Assembly (NCBI RefSeq): GCF_903166545.1
Contig: NZ_CAESCH010000001.1
Location: forward strand, 2,360,001 to 2,424,000
Direction of reading: 5' to 3'
Length of the DNA: 64,000 nucleotides
Source: Metabacillus schmidteae
GTDB lineage: Bacteria; Bacillota; Bacilli; Bacillales; Bacillaceae
Part shown: one piece after another, positions 46,337 to 55,367 of the stretch
Layout: each line of letters begins with the position of its first letter
How positions within the stretch are numbered: the first letter of the stretch is position 1
Notes under the pieces: model-generated
Database searches by the model: none
The model's input: only the letters and a program-made list of their open reading frames with translations
What the model was told of the DNA's origin: nothing
Translations under genes and position numbers: made by a program

Positions 46337-46933
46337 ATGAAAACCGAAAAGCAGGAATATGGTAAACTTCAATGGTTTTTCTTTGTCATTTTTATTCCGG
46401 TTGTTTTCACTTTAATACTTGTTGTTATTATTTTATCTGTTGCTGGCTTTAACGTATTAGGAACAGCAAAATCAACGATTACAAGTATACCTGCTATTGA
46501 GAGTCTACTCAATAAAGATGAAGAAAACCCGGATGAGATTGCCCAGGAAGTAAAAAAACAAGAAGAACAGGAAGAAAAAAAGAAGTTAGAGAAAACAATC
46601 GAAGAACAAGAAACAATGATTAGTGCACTCGAAAACGATGTTGAATTAAAAGAAAAGGAAGTCCAAAAGTTAACACAAGAAATTAGTTCTTTGGAGAAAC
46701 AATTAGAAGAATTAGCAAATGCCGAAGAAGAAAGCCAATCGAGGGATATAGCTAAACTATATGATAATATGAGCAGCAAAAAAGCTGCTGAGATCATTCC
46801 AAACCTCACGCAGGATGATGCCCTACTAATACTTTCGTCTCTGGATGACAAACAAGTTGCAGATATTTTGTCAAAAATGTCTGTAGATGATGCTGTAAAA
46901 TATACTAATCTTTTATCGTCAAACTCACAGTAG
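46337..46933 (+). CDS. ylxF: YlxF, MotE-like flagellar protein
   Basis: A 198-residue protein with one transmembrane helix (about 15-38), a long coiled coil (about 65-135) and a C-terminal MgtE-N-like domain (YDNMSSKKAAEIIPNLTQDDALLILSSLDDKQVADILSKM). The start is ATG 46337, 6 bases after AGGTGA. Related MotE proteins act as chaperones for stator MotC in rhizobia; the role in Bacillus is not settled. Conserved position between fliJ and fliK. Confidence 0.9.
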   Translation: MKTEKQEYGKLQWFFFVIFIPVVFTLILVVIILSVAGFNVLGTAKSTITSIPAIESLLNKDEENPDEIAQEVKKQEEQEEKKKLEKTIEEQETMISALENDVELKEKEVQKLTQEISSLEKQLEELANAEEESQSRDIAKLYDNMSSKKAAEIIPNLTQDDALLILSSLDDKQVADILSKMSVDDAVKYTNLLSSNSQ

Positions 46934-46952
46934 GTAGATGGGAGGTGAAAAG

Positions 46953-49268
46953 TTGGAGATCTTACCATTATTACAAAATGTAAATTCACTAACCAAATCT
47001 ACTAGTATAGGACCTAAGCCTGGTAGTTTGAGTTTTCGAAACTTTTTGTCAGGAGAAGGAATAAATCAGCAAACTACAGCTGTAAGTCATATGAGTATTC
47101 CAGAAATAGAGAAAGTATCACTTAAAGGAATTATAAAAGATTTAAATAATATTATTGAACAGCTTCCAGTTGAGATGGATGTATCAAAATCTTCCTCCAT
47201 AGAAGAATATTCTTCCGGTTCGTTGGAAGAATTAAATGTACTTTCTATTAATAATGATTTTACTGAGATGTCACCAACATTCTTTTTGATAAAAAATGAT
47301 TTAAAAGATGTACTTACTGAGAATCCATCAATTAACGAACTAGTTACTCATATGAATAACCAACCTTCTATTGTTAATCTTTTATCTTTTGTTAAAGCAG
47401 TTGAAGGTGTAAAAGGTTCACAACAATCGGATTTTCAACCAGTATTATCAGATATTAATACGTTTTTTGAACAGGAATTTCCTTCATTTAAAAATAACGA
47501 AATAGTTAATTTAGAAAATATGTTAAGTAGCATGGCAAAGATGAAATCAAATGATCAAGAACAACTTGAAGGACAGGTTTTACTTGATAGTTTAATAAGT
47601 CAAGAATCTGAACTTGATATAGTATTGGATAAATTGACAAGTATAAGCAATAAATTAAGTTCTCATAAACTTGAATCAATCCATTCTAATATTCAAGTGA
47701 AACAAGAGATATTGGTTGAATTAGGCTCTATTTCATCATCATCTTCGGACACACTTTTGTTAATTGATAATTTATTTAAAAAATCAGATATACAAACGAT
47801 CGAATCAATTTTAGATCATACAGTTAATCGTTTCTTACAGAATAATGATAAAAAAGAGAATCAGTTAATAAATACTTTCGAAGAACATGCTATTTATATG
47901 AGGGTTGGTACGAATTTTGATAAAGAAAACTCTTTAAGGATATTGCCTTTTGAAGTGAATACTATCGATCGACCGAAACATAATGAAATTTATGTAGAGG
48001 TGCAGGTAAATACTACTCTACAAAAAGATCAGGTAAAACAACATCCTATACTTGAACAATCCATTTATCATATTGAAACAGGATTACGACAGTTAAGTAA
48101 TGCAGAAATAGATTTTACAACAATAAAAGAGTCTCTCACAAATATCTTAAATGAAGCTACAAAATCGGAGAGCGATGAAGTGAAAGCTCCTTCAACTAAC
48201 AAAATCGTCCTATCAGATGAATCACATCCTTTACTGAACACATTATTACTTTTGCAACAAGAATCAGAGAAATTTGGCTTTAAGGCTCAGGAAACAGTTG
48301 TTATAAGTAACTTGTTAGAAAATGATGAAGAAATAAGTCAACAAACACAACCAAATTTAACAAACAGCTTAAAGGGTGAATCAATAAAAACTTTAGATGT
48401 TTCTACTCTGGATTCGATCGTTAAAGGAATAAAATCAATTGTTGATGGAATTCAATTATTAACCTCGAAAAATCAAGTTTTTACACCATTCCTTTCTAAC
48501 ATGGAGGAAGCTGTACAGTCTGAATTAAGCAAATTCAAACAATTCCAGAATGTTGATAACCTGGCAATCCATTTGAGATCTTTAATGATAAAAAATCAGT
48601 TAGACAATGTAGCAAAGTTAAATAAAGAGCCTACTTTAAAAAGTAATTCAACTGATTTTATTATTAGTGAGCATGGTTCGAAAAATATAAATATCTTACC
48701 GCAAGTACAGATGACAGATGCTGCTATTAATCCACAAGATGAAAAGTTTATTAGTGAAATCAAGGAAGAAACATTTGTCCTTCGACTAAACCATATAAGT
48801 GTAACTGAAAATGAGTTACAAGGATCTCAATCAACAAAACAAGATACTTCAATTCGCCAAGAGTTTACAAACCAGCTTTTAAATGCATTTAAGAATAGTA
48901 AATTTGCTCAAGTTCCTAATGGAGCTAATAGACTTATTTTAAAGCTAAATCCGGAGCATTTAGGTTTAATTACGGTTAAGCTCGTTCAAAAAAATGGAGA
49001 AATGGTTGCTCATCTTATTACATCTTCTAATTCAGCAAAAGATCTATTAGAACATAGTATTCATCAATTAAAACAGGTACTTCCATCTGTCCAAATAGAA
49101 ATTGAGCGCTATGATATTCAAACAGAACAATCTCAAAAAACGTTGAGAGACCATTCTGAGAACAGAAAAGAAAGCAGTAGTGAACAGCAGCAACAGCATG
49201 AGGAAGAAAACAAAAGTGAGCAAAGCTTTGTAGATTCTTTAAAAGAAGCATTAAATACTACTGTATAA
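46953..49268 (+). CDS. fliK: Flagellar hook-length control protein FliK (long form)
   Basis: Secreted molecular ruler that sets hook length and switches export by acting on FlhB. The start is TTG 46953 (MEILPLLQNVNS), 4 bases after GGGAGGTGA; the ATG at 46938 precedes that site. The first 620 residues are low in conservation, helical and Ser/Asn/Glu-rich. The C-terminal Flg_hook domain lies at about 640-735 (RLILKLNPEHLGLITVKLVQ ... LEHSIHQLKQVLPSVQIEIERYDI), then a Glu/Gln-rich tail. At 771 residues it is much longer than the 400-500 usual for FliK. Confidence 0.93.
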   Translation: MEILPLLQNVNSLTKSTSIGPKPGSLSFRNFLSGEGINQQTTAVSHMSIPEIEKVSLKGIIKDLNNIIEQLPVEMDVSKSSSIEEYSSGSLEELNVLSINNDFTEMSPTFFLIKNDLKDVLTENPSINELVTHMNNQPSIVNLLSFVKAVEGVKGSQQSDFQPVLSDINTFFEQEFPSFKNNEIVNLENMLSSMAKMKSNDQEQLEGQVLLDSLISQESELDIVLDKLTSISNKLSSHKLESIHSNIQVKQEILVELGSISSSSSDTLLLIDNLFKKSDIQTIESILDHTVNRFLQNNDKKENQLINTFEEHAIYMRVGTNFDKENSLRILPFEVNTIDRPKHNEIYVEVQVNTTLQKDQVKQHPILEQSIYHIETGLRQLSNAEIDFTTIKESLTNILNEATKSESDEVKAPSTNKIVLSDESHPLLNTLLLLQQESEKFGFKAQETVVISNLLENDEEISQQTQPNLTNSLKGESIKTLDVSTLDSIVKGIKSIVDGIQLLTSKNQVFTPFLSNMEEAVQSELSKFKQFQNVDNLAIHLRSLMIKNQLDNVAKLNKEPTLKSNSTDFIISEHGSKNINILPQVQMTDAAINPQDEKFISEIKEETFVLRLNHISVTENELQGSQSTKQDTSIRQEFTNQLLNAFKNSKFAQVPNGANRLILKLNPEHLGLITVKLVQKNGEMVAHLITSSNSAKDLLEHSIHQLKQVLPSVQIEIERYDIQTEQSQKTLRDHSENRKESSSEQQQQHEEENKSEQSFVDSLKEALNTTV

Positions 49269-49280
49269 GGAGGCGATAGC

Positions 49281-49706
49281 ATGACGTCGATCGATCCTAG
49301 CTTACTAATATCGAATAAACCATCAACAAAAAGTACAGGTAATTCCAACCTTGGTAAAGATGAGTTTTTGAAAATATTGATGACTCAATTACAAAATCAA
49401 GACCCGTTAAATCCGATGGAAGATAAAGAGTTTATTGCTCAAATGGCTCAGTTTTCTACATTAGAGCAAACAACAAATATGGCCAGTTTACTGGAGAAGT
49501 TTATTAATATACAAACGCAGGGAGATTCCATCATAAAGTATTCAGAAATGATTGGAAAGCAAATCGAATGGAAAGATTCCAATGAAGAAACTGGAACAGG
49601 AATCGTAAAATCTGTGAAAAAAAGTGATACAGGCTTTGAACTGGAACTTGAAAATGGATCTTTCATATCAGTAGATAACATCATTAAAGTAAGCAAAGCA
49701 GAGTAA
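49281..49706 (+). CDS. flgD: Flagellar hook assembly (capping) protein FlgD
   Basis: Scaffold that caps the growing hook. The conserved core GKDEFLKILMTQLQNQDPLNPMEDKEFIAQMAQFSTLEQ (about 25-64) is followed by a small C-terminal beta domain (GKQIEWKDSNEETGTGIVKSVKK). 141 residues, equivalent to YlxG/FlgD of B. subtilis. AAGGAGGCG ribosome binding site. Confidence 0.96.
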   Translation: MTSIDPSLLISNKPSTKSTGNSNLGKDEFLKILMTQLQNQDPLNPMEDKEFIAQMAQFSTLEQTTNMASLLEKFINIQTQGDSIIKYSEMIGKQIEWKDSNEETGTGIVKSVKKSDTGFELELENGSFISVDNIIKVSKAE

Positions 49707-49769
49707 ATTTTGGATTTAATATAACAGAAGCAACTGAATCTAATTATCTATTAAAGGGAGAGAAAACGT

Positions 49770-51281
49770 ATGTTACGTTCATTATATTCGGGAATTAGTG
49801 GAATGAAAAATTTTCAGACAAAATTAGATGTAATTGGTAATAATATCGCTAATGTTAATACTTATGGATTCAAGAAATCACGTACAACATTTGCTGACTT
49901 AGTTAATCAACAAATTGCAGGTGCAGCTGGAGCAACTCAAACAAATGCAGGTACAAATGCTCAACAAATTGGATTAGGATCAAAAATAAGTTCAATTGAT
50001 ACAATTCATACAGCTGGATCAACCCAAACAACTTCACGAACACTTGACTTATCTTTATCGGGGGATGGATTCTTCCCAGTAGCACAAATTACTGATTTAG
50101 CAAACATTAGTATTGATCAAGGAAATCAGATTGGAAACAATATCATAACCGGTTCAATTAATAACGCTGTAGATTTGAATTATACAAGAGCAGGGAATTT
50201 CTATTTAGATGATAAAGGATACTTAGTAACTGCTGAAGGAATGTATTTAATCGGAGAAGCTGGAGAAAAGACAATACCTGATGAAGATTCAATAACAAAG
50301 TCTCAAAATGCATTAAATGAAATTACTAATTTTGGTACATCTTATAGTAACATGTTAACAGTTCTAGAGGATATTTCAAAACAAGCAAATGATTTACTAA
50401 GTGCATATCAAGACTACAACCAATCAGTGAGTAATTATAATAAGAGTGAAGCTCCAGATGAAAATGGTCCTTTGTTCAATGTTATGCAAAGTTCTCATAC
50501 TGCCTTAACATCAATACTTGCTCAATTTGATGAAACAGCAGGTAATTACAATGATATTGCTGAGACATTTCGAACTGAGAATGTTACAGATTTTAACACA
50601 GAAGGTATCAGGGAATTCAACGGTGCTGACCCAATAGGGACAATTGTAAAAGAGATTAATTCTACTATTGCAACTATTGAAGGGGAATATACCAATACTC
50701 CACCTGCAGAATGGGAAAATGTAGATAATCAAATTTCACAAATGAACGATATTATCTCTACCTTTAACACATACCAAATCGAATTAGAAAACATCGGAAG
50801 AGCAGTTGTTAATTTCGAAGGTATTGCTGAAGACTTACAAAAACCAAAATTTTCAAATCGATTAAGTGGAGAAGCCGGTTTAATTCAAATTCCATTAACA
50901 GCTCAGAGCTTTAGTATTGGATCAGATGGTACTGTTACCTTCGTTAATGATAAAGGAGAACTTAATGTAGCAGGGCAAGTCCGTGTAGCAACTTTTGCAA
51001 ATGCTGGTGGACTGGAAAAGCAAGGGGGCAACCTATATAGAGAATCTGCAAACTCTGGTGCAATTGACAAAAACAACAATGGAATTCAACTTGATGAATT
51101 ATCTGTAGCTGGTTCAGATGGTGTTGCTTCCATCATTGCAGGTGCTCTTGAAATGTCAAACGTTGATTTATCAGAAGAATTTACAGAAATGATCGTTGCT
51201 CAACGTGGATTCCAATCAAATACAAAGATTATTACAACTTCAGATGAAATTTTACAAGAATTAATGGGGCTAAAACGTTAA
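49770..51281 (+). CDS. flgE: Flagellar hook protein FlgE with large insert
   Basis: Subunit of the hook (universal joint). The N-terminus MLRSLYSGISGMKNFQTKLDVIGNNIANVNTYGFKKSRTTF (1-41) and the C-terminus LEMSNVDLSEEFTEMIVAQRGFQSNTKIITTSDEILQELM (460-499) are the paired rod/hook D0-D1 helices. Between RAGNFYLDDKGYLVT (140-154) and the returning SIGSDGTVTFVND (382-394) lies an insert of about 200 residues (172-370) that looks helix-rich. Another extra stretch of about 25 residues follows SGDGFF (97-102). Total 503, against 264 in B. subtilis. Confidence 0.93.
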   Translation: MLRSLYSGISGMKNFQTKLDVIGNNIANVNTYGFKKSRTTFADLVNQQIAGAAGATQTNAGTNAQQIGLGSKISSIDTIHTAGSTQTTSRTLDLSLSGDGFFPVAQITDLANISIDQGNQIGNNIITGSINNAVDLNYTRAGNFYLDDKGYLVTAEGMYLIGEAGEKTIPDEDSITKSQNALNEITNFGTSYSNMLTVLEDISKQANDLLSAYQDYNQSVSNYNKSEAPDENGPLFNVMQSSHTALTSILAQFDETAGNYNDIAETFRTENVTDFNTEGIREFNGADPIGTIVKEINSTIATIEGEYTNTPPAEWENVDNQISQMNDIISTFNTYQIELENIGRAVVNFEGIAEDLQKPKFSNRLSGEAGLIQIPLTAQSFSIGSDGTVTFVNDKGELNVAGQVRVATFANAGGLEKQGGNLYRESANSGAIDKNNNGIQLDELSVAGSDGVASIIAGALEMSNVDLSEEFTEMIVAQRGFQSNTKIITTSDEILQELMGLKR

Positions 51282-51291
51282 TAAGGGGGGA

Positions 51292-51326
51292 AGAGGCTAG
51301 CACATTGCACTTTTTCGTTAGCCTCT
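51292..51326 (+). promoter_or_regulatory. flbD: Hairpin between ribosome binding site and start codon of flbD
   Basis: AGAGGCTA (51292-51299) pairs with TAGCCTCT (51319-51326), extended by a G-T and a C-G pair to 10 bp, loop of 15. It separates the purine-rich AAGGGGGG (51283-51290) from the flbD ATG (51333) by 42 bases; folding reduces the distance to 7. No T run follows, so it is not a terminator. Confidence 0.65.
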
Positions 51327-51332
51327 GAAAAT

Positions 51333-51554
51333 ATGATTCAATTAACAAGGTTAAATGGAAAACCCTTTACTCTTAATGCGTTATATATTGAAGTGATTGA
51401 GTCATTTCCTGATACAACCATTACTTTAACAAACGGGCACAAATATGTTGTAAAAGAACCTCAACAAGAGGTGGCTATGAAAATTTCTTCCTTTTATCGG
51501 GATATCAATGTTTTGTCTTTGAGAAAAGACACGGAGGTTTTGGGTGATGAATAA
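51333..51554 (+). CDS. flbD: Flagellar protein FlbD/SwrD (YlzI)
   Basis: A 73-residue FlbD-family protein: [42 protein letters not shown]. In B. subtilis the orthologue SwrD raises flagellar motor power and swarming. ATG 51333 is the only reasonable start in the frame; the nearest ribosome binding site is upstream of the hairpin at 51292-51326. It overlaps fliL by 8 bases. Confidence 0.93.
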   Translation: MIQLTRLNGKPFTLNALYIEVIESFPDTTITLTNGHKYVVKEPQQEVAMKISSFYRDINVLSLRKDTEVLGDE

Positions 51555-51975
51555 GAAGCTTTTAACTATTATGCTTGTTATTATAGGGTCTATTACTTTA
51601 ATTGGTGTTACAGCACTTGTCGTCGTTACTAAATTTGTAGGAAATGAAGACGAGCATAAAGAACCTTCGATAGAAGAGGTTGTTGAAGCATCTGTTGATA
51701 TACCCGAAATAACCACAAATTTATCCAGTGGTAATATTGTGCGCATATCATTTAAAATTGAAACAGATTCGAAAAAAGCAAAAGAAGAATTAACACAAAG
51801 GTCTTTCCAAGCACAAGATATTGTCATATCTGAGCTGGCAAATCTGGATGCTGCACAATTAGAAGGAACCGAAGGAATGAACAAGTTAAAAGAGTCAATT
51901 TCTAATAGAATTAATGCATTAATGCAAGAAGGCAAGGTCAAGAAGATTTATACCACATCCTATATCCTTCAATAA
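51547..51975 (+). CDS. fliL: Flagellar basal body-associated protein FliL
   Basis: Single-pass membrane protein that surrounds and stabilises stators. MNKK is followed by one transmembrane helix (about 5-28, [23 protein letters not shown]) and an extracytoplasmic FliL domain ([20 protein letters not shown] ... [14 protein letters not shown]). 142 residues from ATG 51547; the GTG at 51544 is an alternative. ACGGAGG ribosome binding site lies inside flbD. Confidence 0.94.
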   Translation: MNKKLLTIMLVIIGSITLIGVTALVVVTKFVGNEDEHKEPSIEEVVEASVDIPEITTNLSSGNIVRISFKIETDSKKAKEELTQRSFQAQDIVISELANLDAAQLEGTEGMNKLKESISNRINALMQEGKVKKIYTTSYILQ

Positions 51976-52007
51976 TTGAACAACATAACAAATAGGAGGT
52001 GAAAACT

Positions 52008-53006
52008 TTGGCAGGTGATATTTTATCACAAAGTGAAATTGACGCCTTGCTATCTGCCATTTCAACTGGTGAGATGGATGCAGATGAGTTGAAGAAAGAA
52101 GAGTCAAGCAAAAAAGTTAAGGTCTATGATTTTAAACGGGCTTTGCGTTTTTCAAAAGATCAAATTCGAAGTTTAACTAGAATACATGAAAACTTTGCAC
52201 GGTTGTTAACAACTCATTTTTCAGCGCAATTGCGAACATATATTCAAATTACAGTTGGTTCTGTTGACCAGTTGCCATATGAAGAATTTATCCGATCGAT
52301 TCCTAAAATGACGGTGTTAAATATTTTTGAAGTAGCTCCATTAGAAGGAAGAGTACTAATGGAAGTGAATCCTAATATAGCATACGCAATGATGGATCGA
52401 ATTATGGGTGGTATAGGAGCAAGTGTTAATAAAATAGAGAACTTAACTGAAATCGAAACAAAAATTATCTCAAATATCTTTGAGAAATCATTAGATAATT
52501 ATCAAGAGGCATGGGAATCCTTAATTGAAATTGAACCAAATATGTTGGAATTTGAAGTTAATCCACAGTTTTTACAAATGGTTTCTCCTAATGAAACTGT
52601 AGTCGTTATTTCCTTGAATATTCAAGTGGGAGAAACGAGCGGTATGATAAACCTGTGTATCCCGCACGTTGTATTAGAACCTATTATCCCGAAGTTATCT
52701 GTACATTATTGGATGCAATCTGACAGAAAAGAGCCAAAGCAACATGAGATTGATGCTTTAAAAAAGCAAATCAATCTAGCCGATCTTACAATTGCAACTG
52801 AGCTTGGAACATCAGATATATCCATACAAGACTTTCTTCAATTACAACCTGGTGATGTCATTCAATTAGATAGCGCCATCGACCAACCATTGGTGGTTAA
52901 AATAGGTAATAAGCCAAAGTTTACTGGACAACCTGGAAAAACAAACAAAAAATTAGCGGTTCAAATTATTGACCACTTATCAAGAGGTGACGAAGATGGT
53001 GAGTAA
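52008..53006 (+). CDS. fliM: Flagellar motor switch protein FliM
   Basis: C-ring protein that binds phospho-CheY. TTG start at 52008 (MAGDILSQSEIDALL), 6 bases after AGGAGGTG; the in-frame GTG at 51999 is part of that site. The CheY-binding peptide ILSQSEIDALLSAIS is at 5-19, a CheC-like middle domain follows (about 40-230, with RIMGGIG), and a C-terminal SpoA/FliN domain (about 245-325). 332 residues as in B. subtilis. Confidence 0.97.
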   Translation: MAGDILSQSEIDALLSAISTGEMDADELKKEESSKKVKVYDFKRALRFSKDQIRSLTRIHENFARLLTTHFSAQLRTYIQITVGSVDQLPYEEFIRSIPKMTVLNIFEVAPLEGRVLMEVNPNIAYAMMDRIMGGIGASVNKIENLTEIETKIISNIFEKSLDNYQEAWESLIEIEPNMLEFEVNPQFLQMVSPNETVVVISLNIQVGETSGMINLCIPHVVLEPIIPKLSVHYWMQSDRKEPKQHEIDALKKQINLADLTIATELGTSDISIQDFLQLQPGDVIQLDSAIDQPLVVKIGNKPKFTGQPGKTNKKLAVQIIDHLSRGDEDGE

Positions 53007-54261
53007 TGATATGTTATCGCAGGATGAAATCGATGCGCTATTAAAAGGGGCAAGTATTGATGAAGAAGAAAATCCTGTGGAGACAGATGGAGGAATACGT
53101 TTAAAGAATGAAGATTACTTTGATGCGATGGAAGAGGACGCAATTGGTGAAATAGGAAATATATCATTTGGAAGCTCTGCAACAGCTTTATCAACTCTTT
53201 TACAACAAAAAGTTGAAATCACAACACCAAGTGTATCAATTATTCACAAGAACAATTTAGGTGATCAATTTCAACATCCTTATGTTGCAATTGAAGTGAA
53301 TTATACAGAAGGATTTTCAGGAAGTAACCTGCTGGTTATTAAACAAAGTGATGCGGCTATCATTGCAGATTTAATGATTGGTGGAGATGGAACAAACCCT
53401 GATGAAATGTTAGGAGAAATTCAAGTTAGTGCAGTACAGGAAGCGATGAACCAGATGATGGGTTCTGCAGCTACGTCTATGTCAACAATTTTTAATAAAA
53501 AAGTAGATATCTCACCACCGCGCGTTGAACTTCTCGATGCAAATGAAACAGAGGATACAAATACAATACCTAATGAAGATTTGTTAGTTCAAGTATCATT
53601 CAGGTTGAAAATTGGAACATTAATTGATTCAAATATCATGCAATTATTGCCTTTATATTTTGCGAAAGATCTTATAGATCAATTAATTAATCCTAAGCAA
53701 GAGGCTGCTACTGTCGAAGTAATAAATGAGGTTTCCGAACCACAAGCAGTAACACCTGATATGACACACCTGTACCAACCTGATATTCAACAAAATAATT
53801 CGTATGGTCAGCCTGTATATGAGCAACCATTACCGCAACAACAGGCTAGTTTTAATAATCACCAACAGCACCAGCAAATGGGACAACCTATGTACGGATC
53901 TGTTCCTCATCAGCATACTCAACAAAAACAGCAGCCTTCAGTTAATGTAAAACCTGCTGAGTTTGCTTCGTTTGAGCCAGTTTCTTATCAACAGCAAGAA
54001 ATTCAAAACTTAGATATGTTGTTGGATATTCCGTTAAAGGTAACGGTGGAATTAGGTAGAACAAAACGTTCAGTAAAAGAAATCCTTGAATTATCTTCAG
54101 GTTCCATAATTGAATTAGATAAACTCGCTGGTGAACATGTAGATATACTAGTTAACAATAAAATTGTTGCAAAAGGTGAAGTTGTCGTTATCGATGAGAA
54201 CTTTGGTGTTCGTGTAACAGACATTATTAGTCAATCAGAGAGATTAAGTAAATTAAAATAA
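52996..54261 (+). CDS. fliY: Flagellar motor switch phosphatase FliY
   Basis: C-ring protein and CheY-P phosphatase of Bacillus. Starts at ATG 52996 within the end of fliM (GTG 52999 possible). The CheY-binding peptide MLSQDEIDALLKG is at 6-18. Two CheC-type active sites D/S-x3-E-x2-N are seen: DAIGEIGN and SAVQEAMN. A Gln/His/Pro-rich linker of about 90 residues (about 240-330) leads to a FliN/SpoA domain (LDMLLDIPLKVTVELGRTKRSVKEIL ... FGVRVTDI). 421 residues. Confidence 0.96.
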   Translation: MVSNDMLSQDEIDALLKGASIDEEENPVETDGGIRLKNEDYFDAMEEDAIGEIGNISFGSSATALSTLLQQKVEITTPSVSIIHKNNLGDQFQHPYVAIEVNYTEGFSGSNLLVIKQSDAAIIADLMIGGDGTNPDEMLGEIQVSAVQEAMNQMMGSAATSMSTIFNKKVDISPPRVELLDANETEDTNTIPNEDLLVQVSFRLKIGTLIDSNIMQLLPLYFAKDLIDQLINPKQEAATVEVINEVSEPQAVTPDMTHLYQPDIQQNNSYGQPVYEQPLPQQQASFNNHQQHQQMGQPMYGSVPHQHTQQKQQPSVNVKPAEFASFEPVSYQQQEIQNLDMLLDIPLKVTVELGRTKRSVKEILELSSGSIIELDKLAGEHVDILVNNKIVAKGEVVVIDENFGVRVTDIISQSERLSKLK

Positions 54262-54286
54262 ACTTGTAAAGTAGGAGTGGGGAAAA

Positions 54287-54649
54287 ATGGCACACAAAAT
54301 TATGATTGTTGACGATGCAGCATTTATGAGAATGATGATTAAAGATATTTTAACAAAAAATGGGTATGAAGTAGTTGCTGAAGCAGCTGACGGTGCACAA
54401 GCTGTAGAAAAATATAAAGAACATCAACCAGATTTAGTAACAATGGATATAACAATGCCGGAAATGGATGGAATTGCAGCACTTAAAGAAATTAAAAAAA
54501 TTAATAGCAATGCTAAAGTTATCATGTGCTCGGCAATGGGACAACAAGCAATGGTTATTGATGCAATTCAAGCAGGTGCGAAGGATTTTATCGTGAAACC
54601 TTTCCAGGCTGATCGTGTTTTAGAGGCTATTGGAAAAACATTAAGTTAA
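54287..54649 (+). CDS. cheY: Chemotaxis response regulator CheY
   Basis: Single receiver domain of 120 residues. The phospho-acceptor is D54 (VTMDITMP), with acidic pair D9-D10, and the switch lysine is K104 (FIVKPF). In Bacillus CheY-P promotes counter-clockwise rotation and smooth swimming. Placed between the two C-ring genes with CheY-binding peptides and the export genes. GTAGGAGTGGGG upstream. Confidence 0.97.
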   Translation: MAHKIMIVDDAAFMRMMIKDILTKNGYEVVAEAADGAQAVEKYKEHQPDLVTMDITMPEMDGIAALKEIKKINSNAKVIMCSAMGQQAMVIDAIQAGAKDFIVKPFQADRVLEAIGKTLS

Positions 54650-54662
54650 AGGTGGAGAGACT

Positions 54663-55367
54663 TTGCTTCATAGAAACTGCCTCATAATGATGGTAATAGC
54701 TTTTATCTTAATTTCTCCGCATGTTACATCTATTGTTCATGCGGAGAACTCACAAAATGAAAGTGTTTATGAAAACTTAAACAAGCAACAGGAAGATAAT
54801 AATCAAAATAAATTAAATGAAAACCCTGCAAGTGAAGATCAAGTACAACAAAATGAAGATCCCCAAATACAGGGAGATGCTCTTTCTATTACAGCTTGGG
54901 ATTTTATCAAAATGCTCTTTGCTCTAGGTTTTATTATCTTTCTCATTTATGTCCTTTTGAAGTTTGTTACGAAGAAAAACCGTGTATTCCAGCAAGGACA
55001 AGCTATTGTGAATTTGGGTGGGACCAATTTAGGACAAAATAAATCAGTTCAAATTGTTAAAGTTGGAAAACGTGTGCTGGTTGTTGGAGTTGGCGAGTCG
55101 ATTACCTTATTAAAAGAGATTGACGATGAACAAGAAAGCAAGGGTATAATTGAAGACTTTGAGAAAAAGCAAGAATTGGTTATTGATTCAAAAGATATAT
55201 TTCAAAAATTAACTTCCGCAATTGTTCAGCAAACAAAAGGGAAGAAAATCAATTCAAATTCTCCTGTTTTTTCAACAAAGCTAAATGAACAATTACAGAA
55301 AATAAAGGAAGATCGGACTAGACAACTTGAGGATATTAAAAGAAAGGGTATAAAAGAGAATGAATGA
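54663..55367 (+). CDS. fliO: Flagellar biosynthesis protein FliO (FliZ)
   Basis: Assembly factor for the FliP export gate. TTG start at 54663, 6 bases after GGTGGAG. An N-terminal signal-like helix (about 6-27, CLIMMVIAFILISPHVTSIVHA), an Asn/Gln/Glu-rich extracytoplasmic stretch (28-75), one transmembrane helix (about 80-100) and a conserved cytoplasmic part (GGTNLGQNKSVQIVKVGKRVLVVGVGESI). 234 residues. Overlaps fliP by 8 bases. Confidence 0.92.
   Translation: MLHRNCLIMMVIAFILISPHVTSIVHAENSQNESVYENLNKQQEDNNQNKLNENPASEDQVQQNEDPQIQGDALSITAWDFIKMLFALGFIIFLIYVLLKFVTKKNRVFQQGQAIVNLGGTNLGQNKSVQIVKVGKRVLVVGVGESITLLKEIDDEQESKGIIEDFEKKQELVIDSKDIFQKLTSAIVQQTKGKKINSNSPVFSTKLNEQLQKIKEDRTRQLEDIKRKGIKENE

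Noticed and set aside
46369..46989. A 206-codon minus-strand frame opposite ylxF
   Set aside because: It is antisense to a well-supported operon gene with a coiled coil; its Ser/Phe-rich product is what antisense reading of Glu/Lys-rich codons yields.
51283..51335. Reading the flgE-flbD hairpin as an intrinsic terminator
   Set aside because: The right arm is followed by GAAAAT and the flbD start codon, with no T run.
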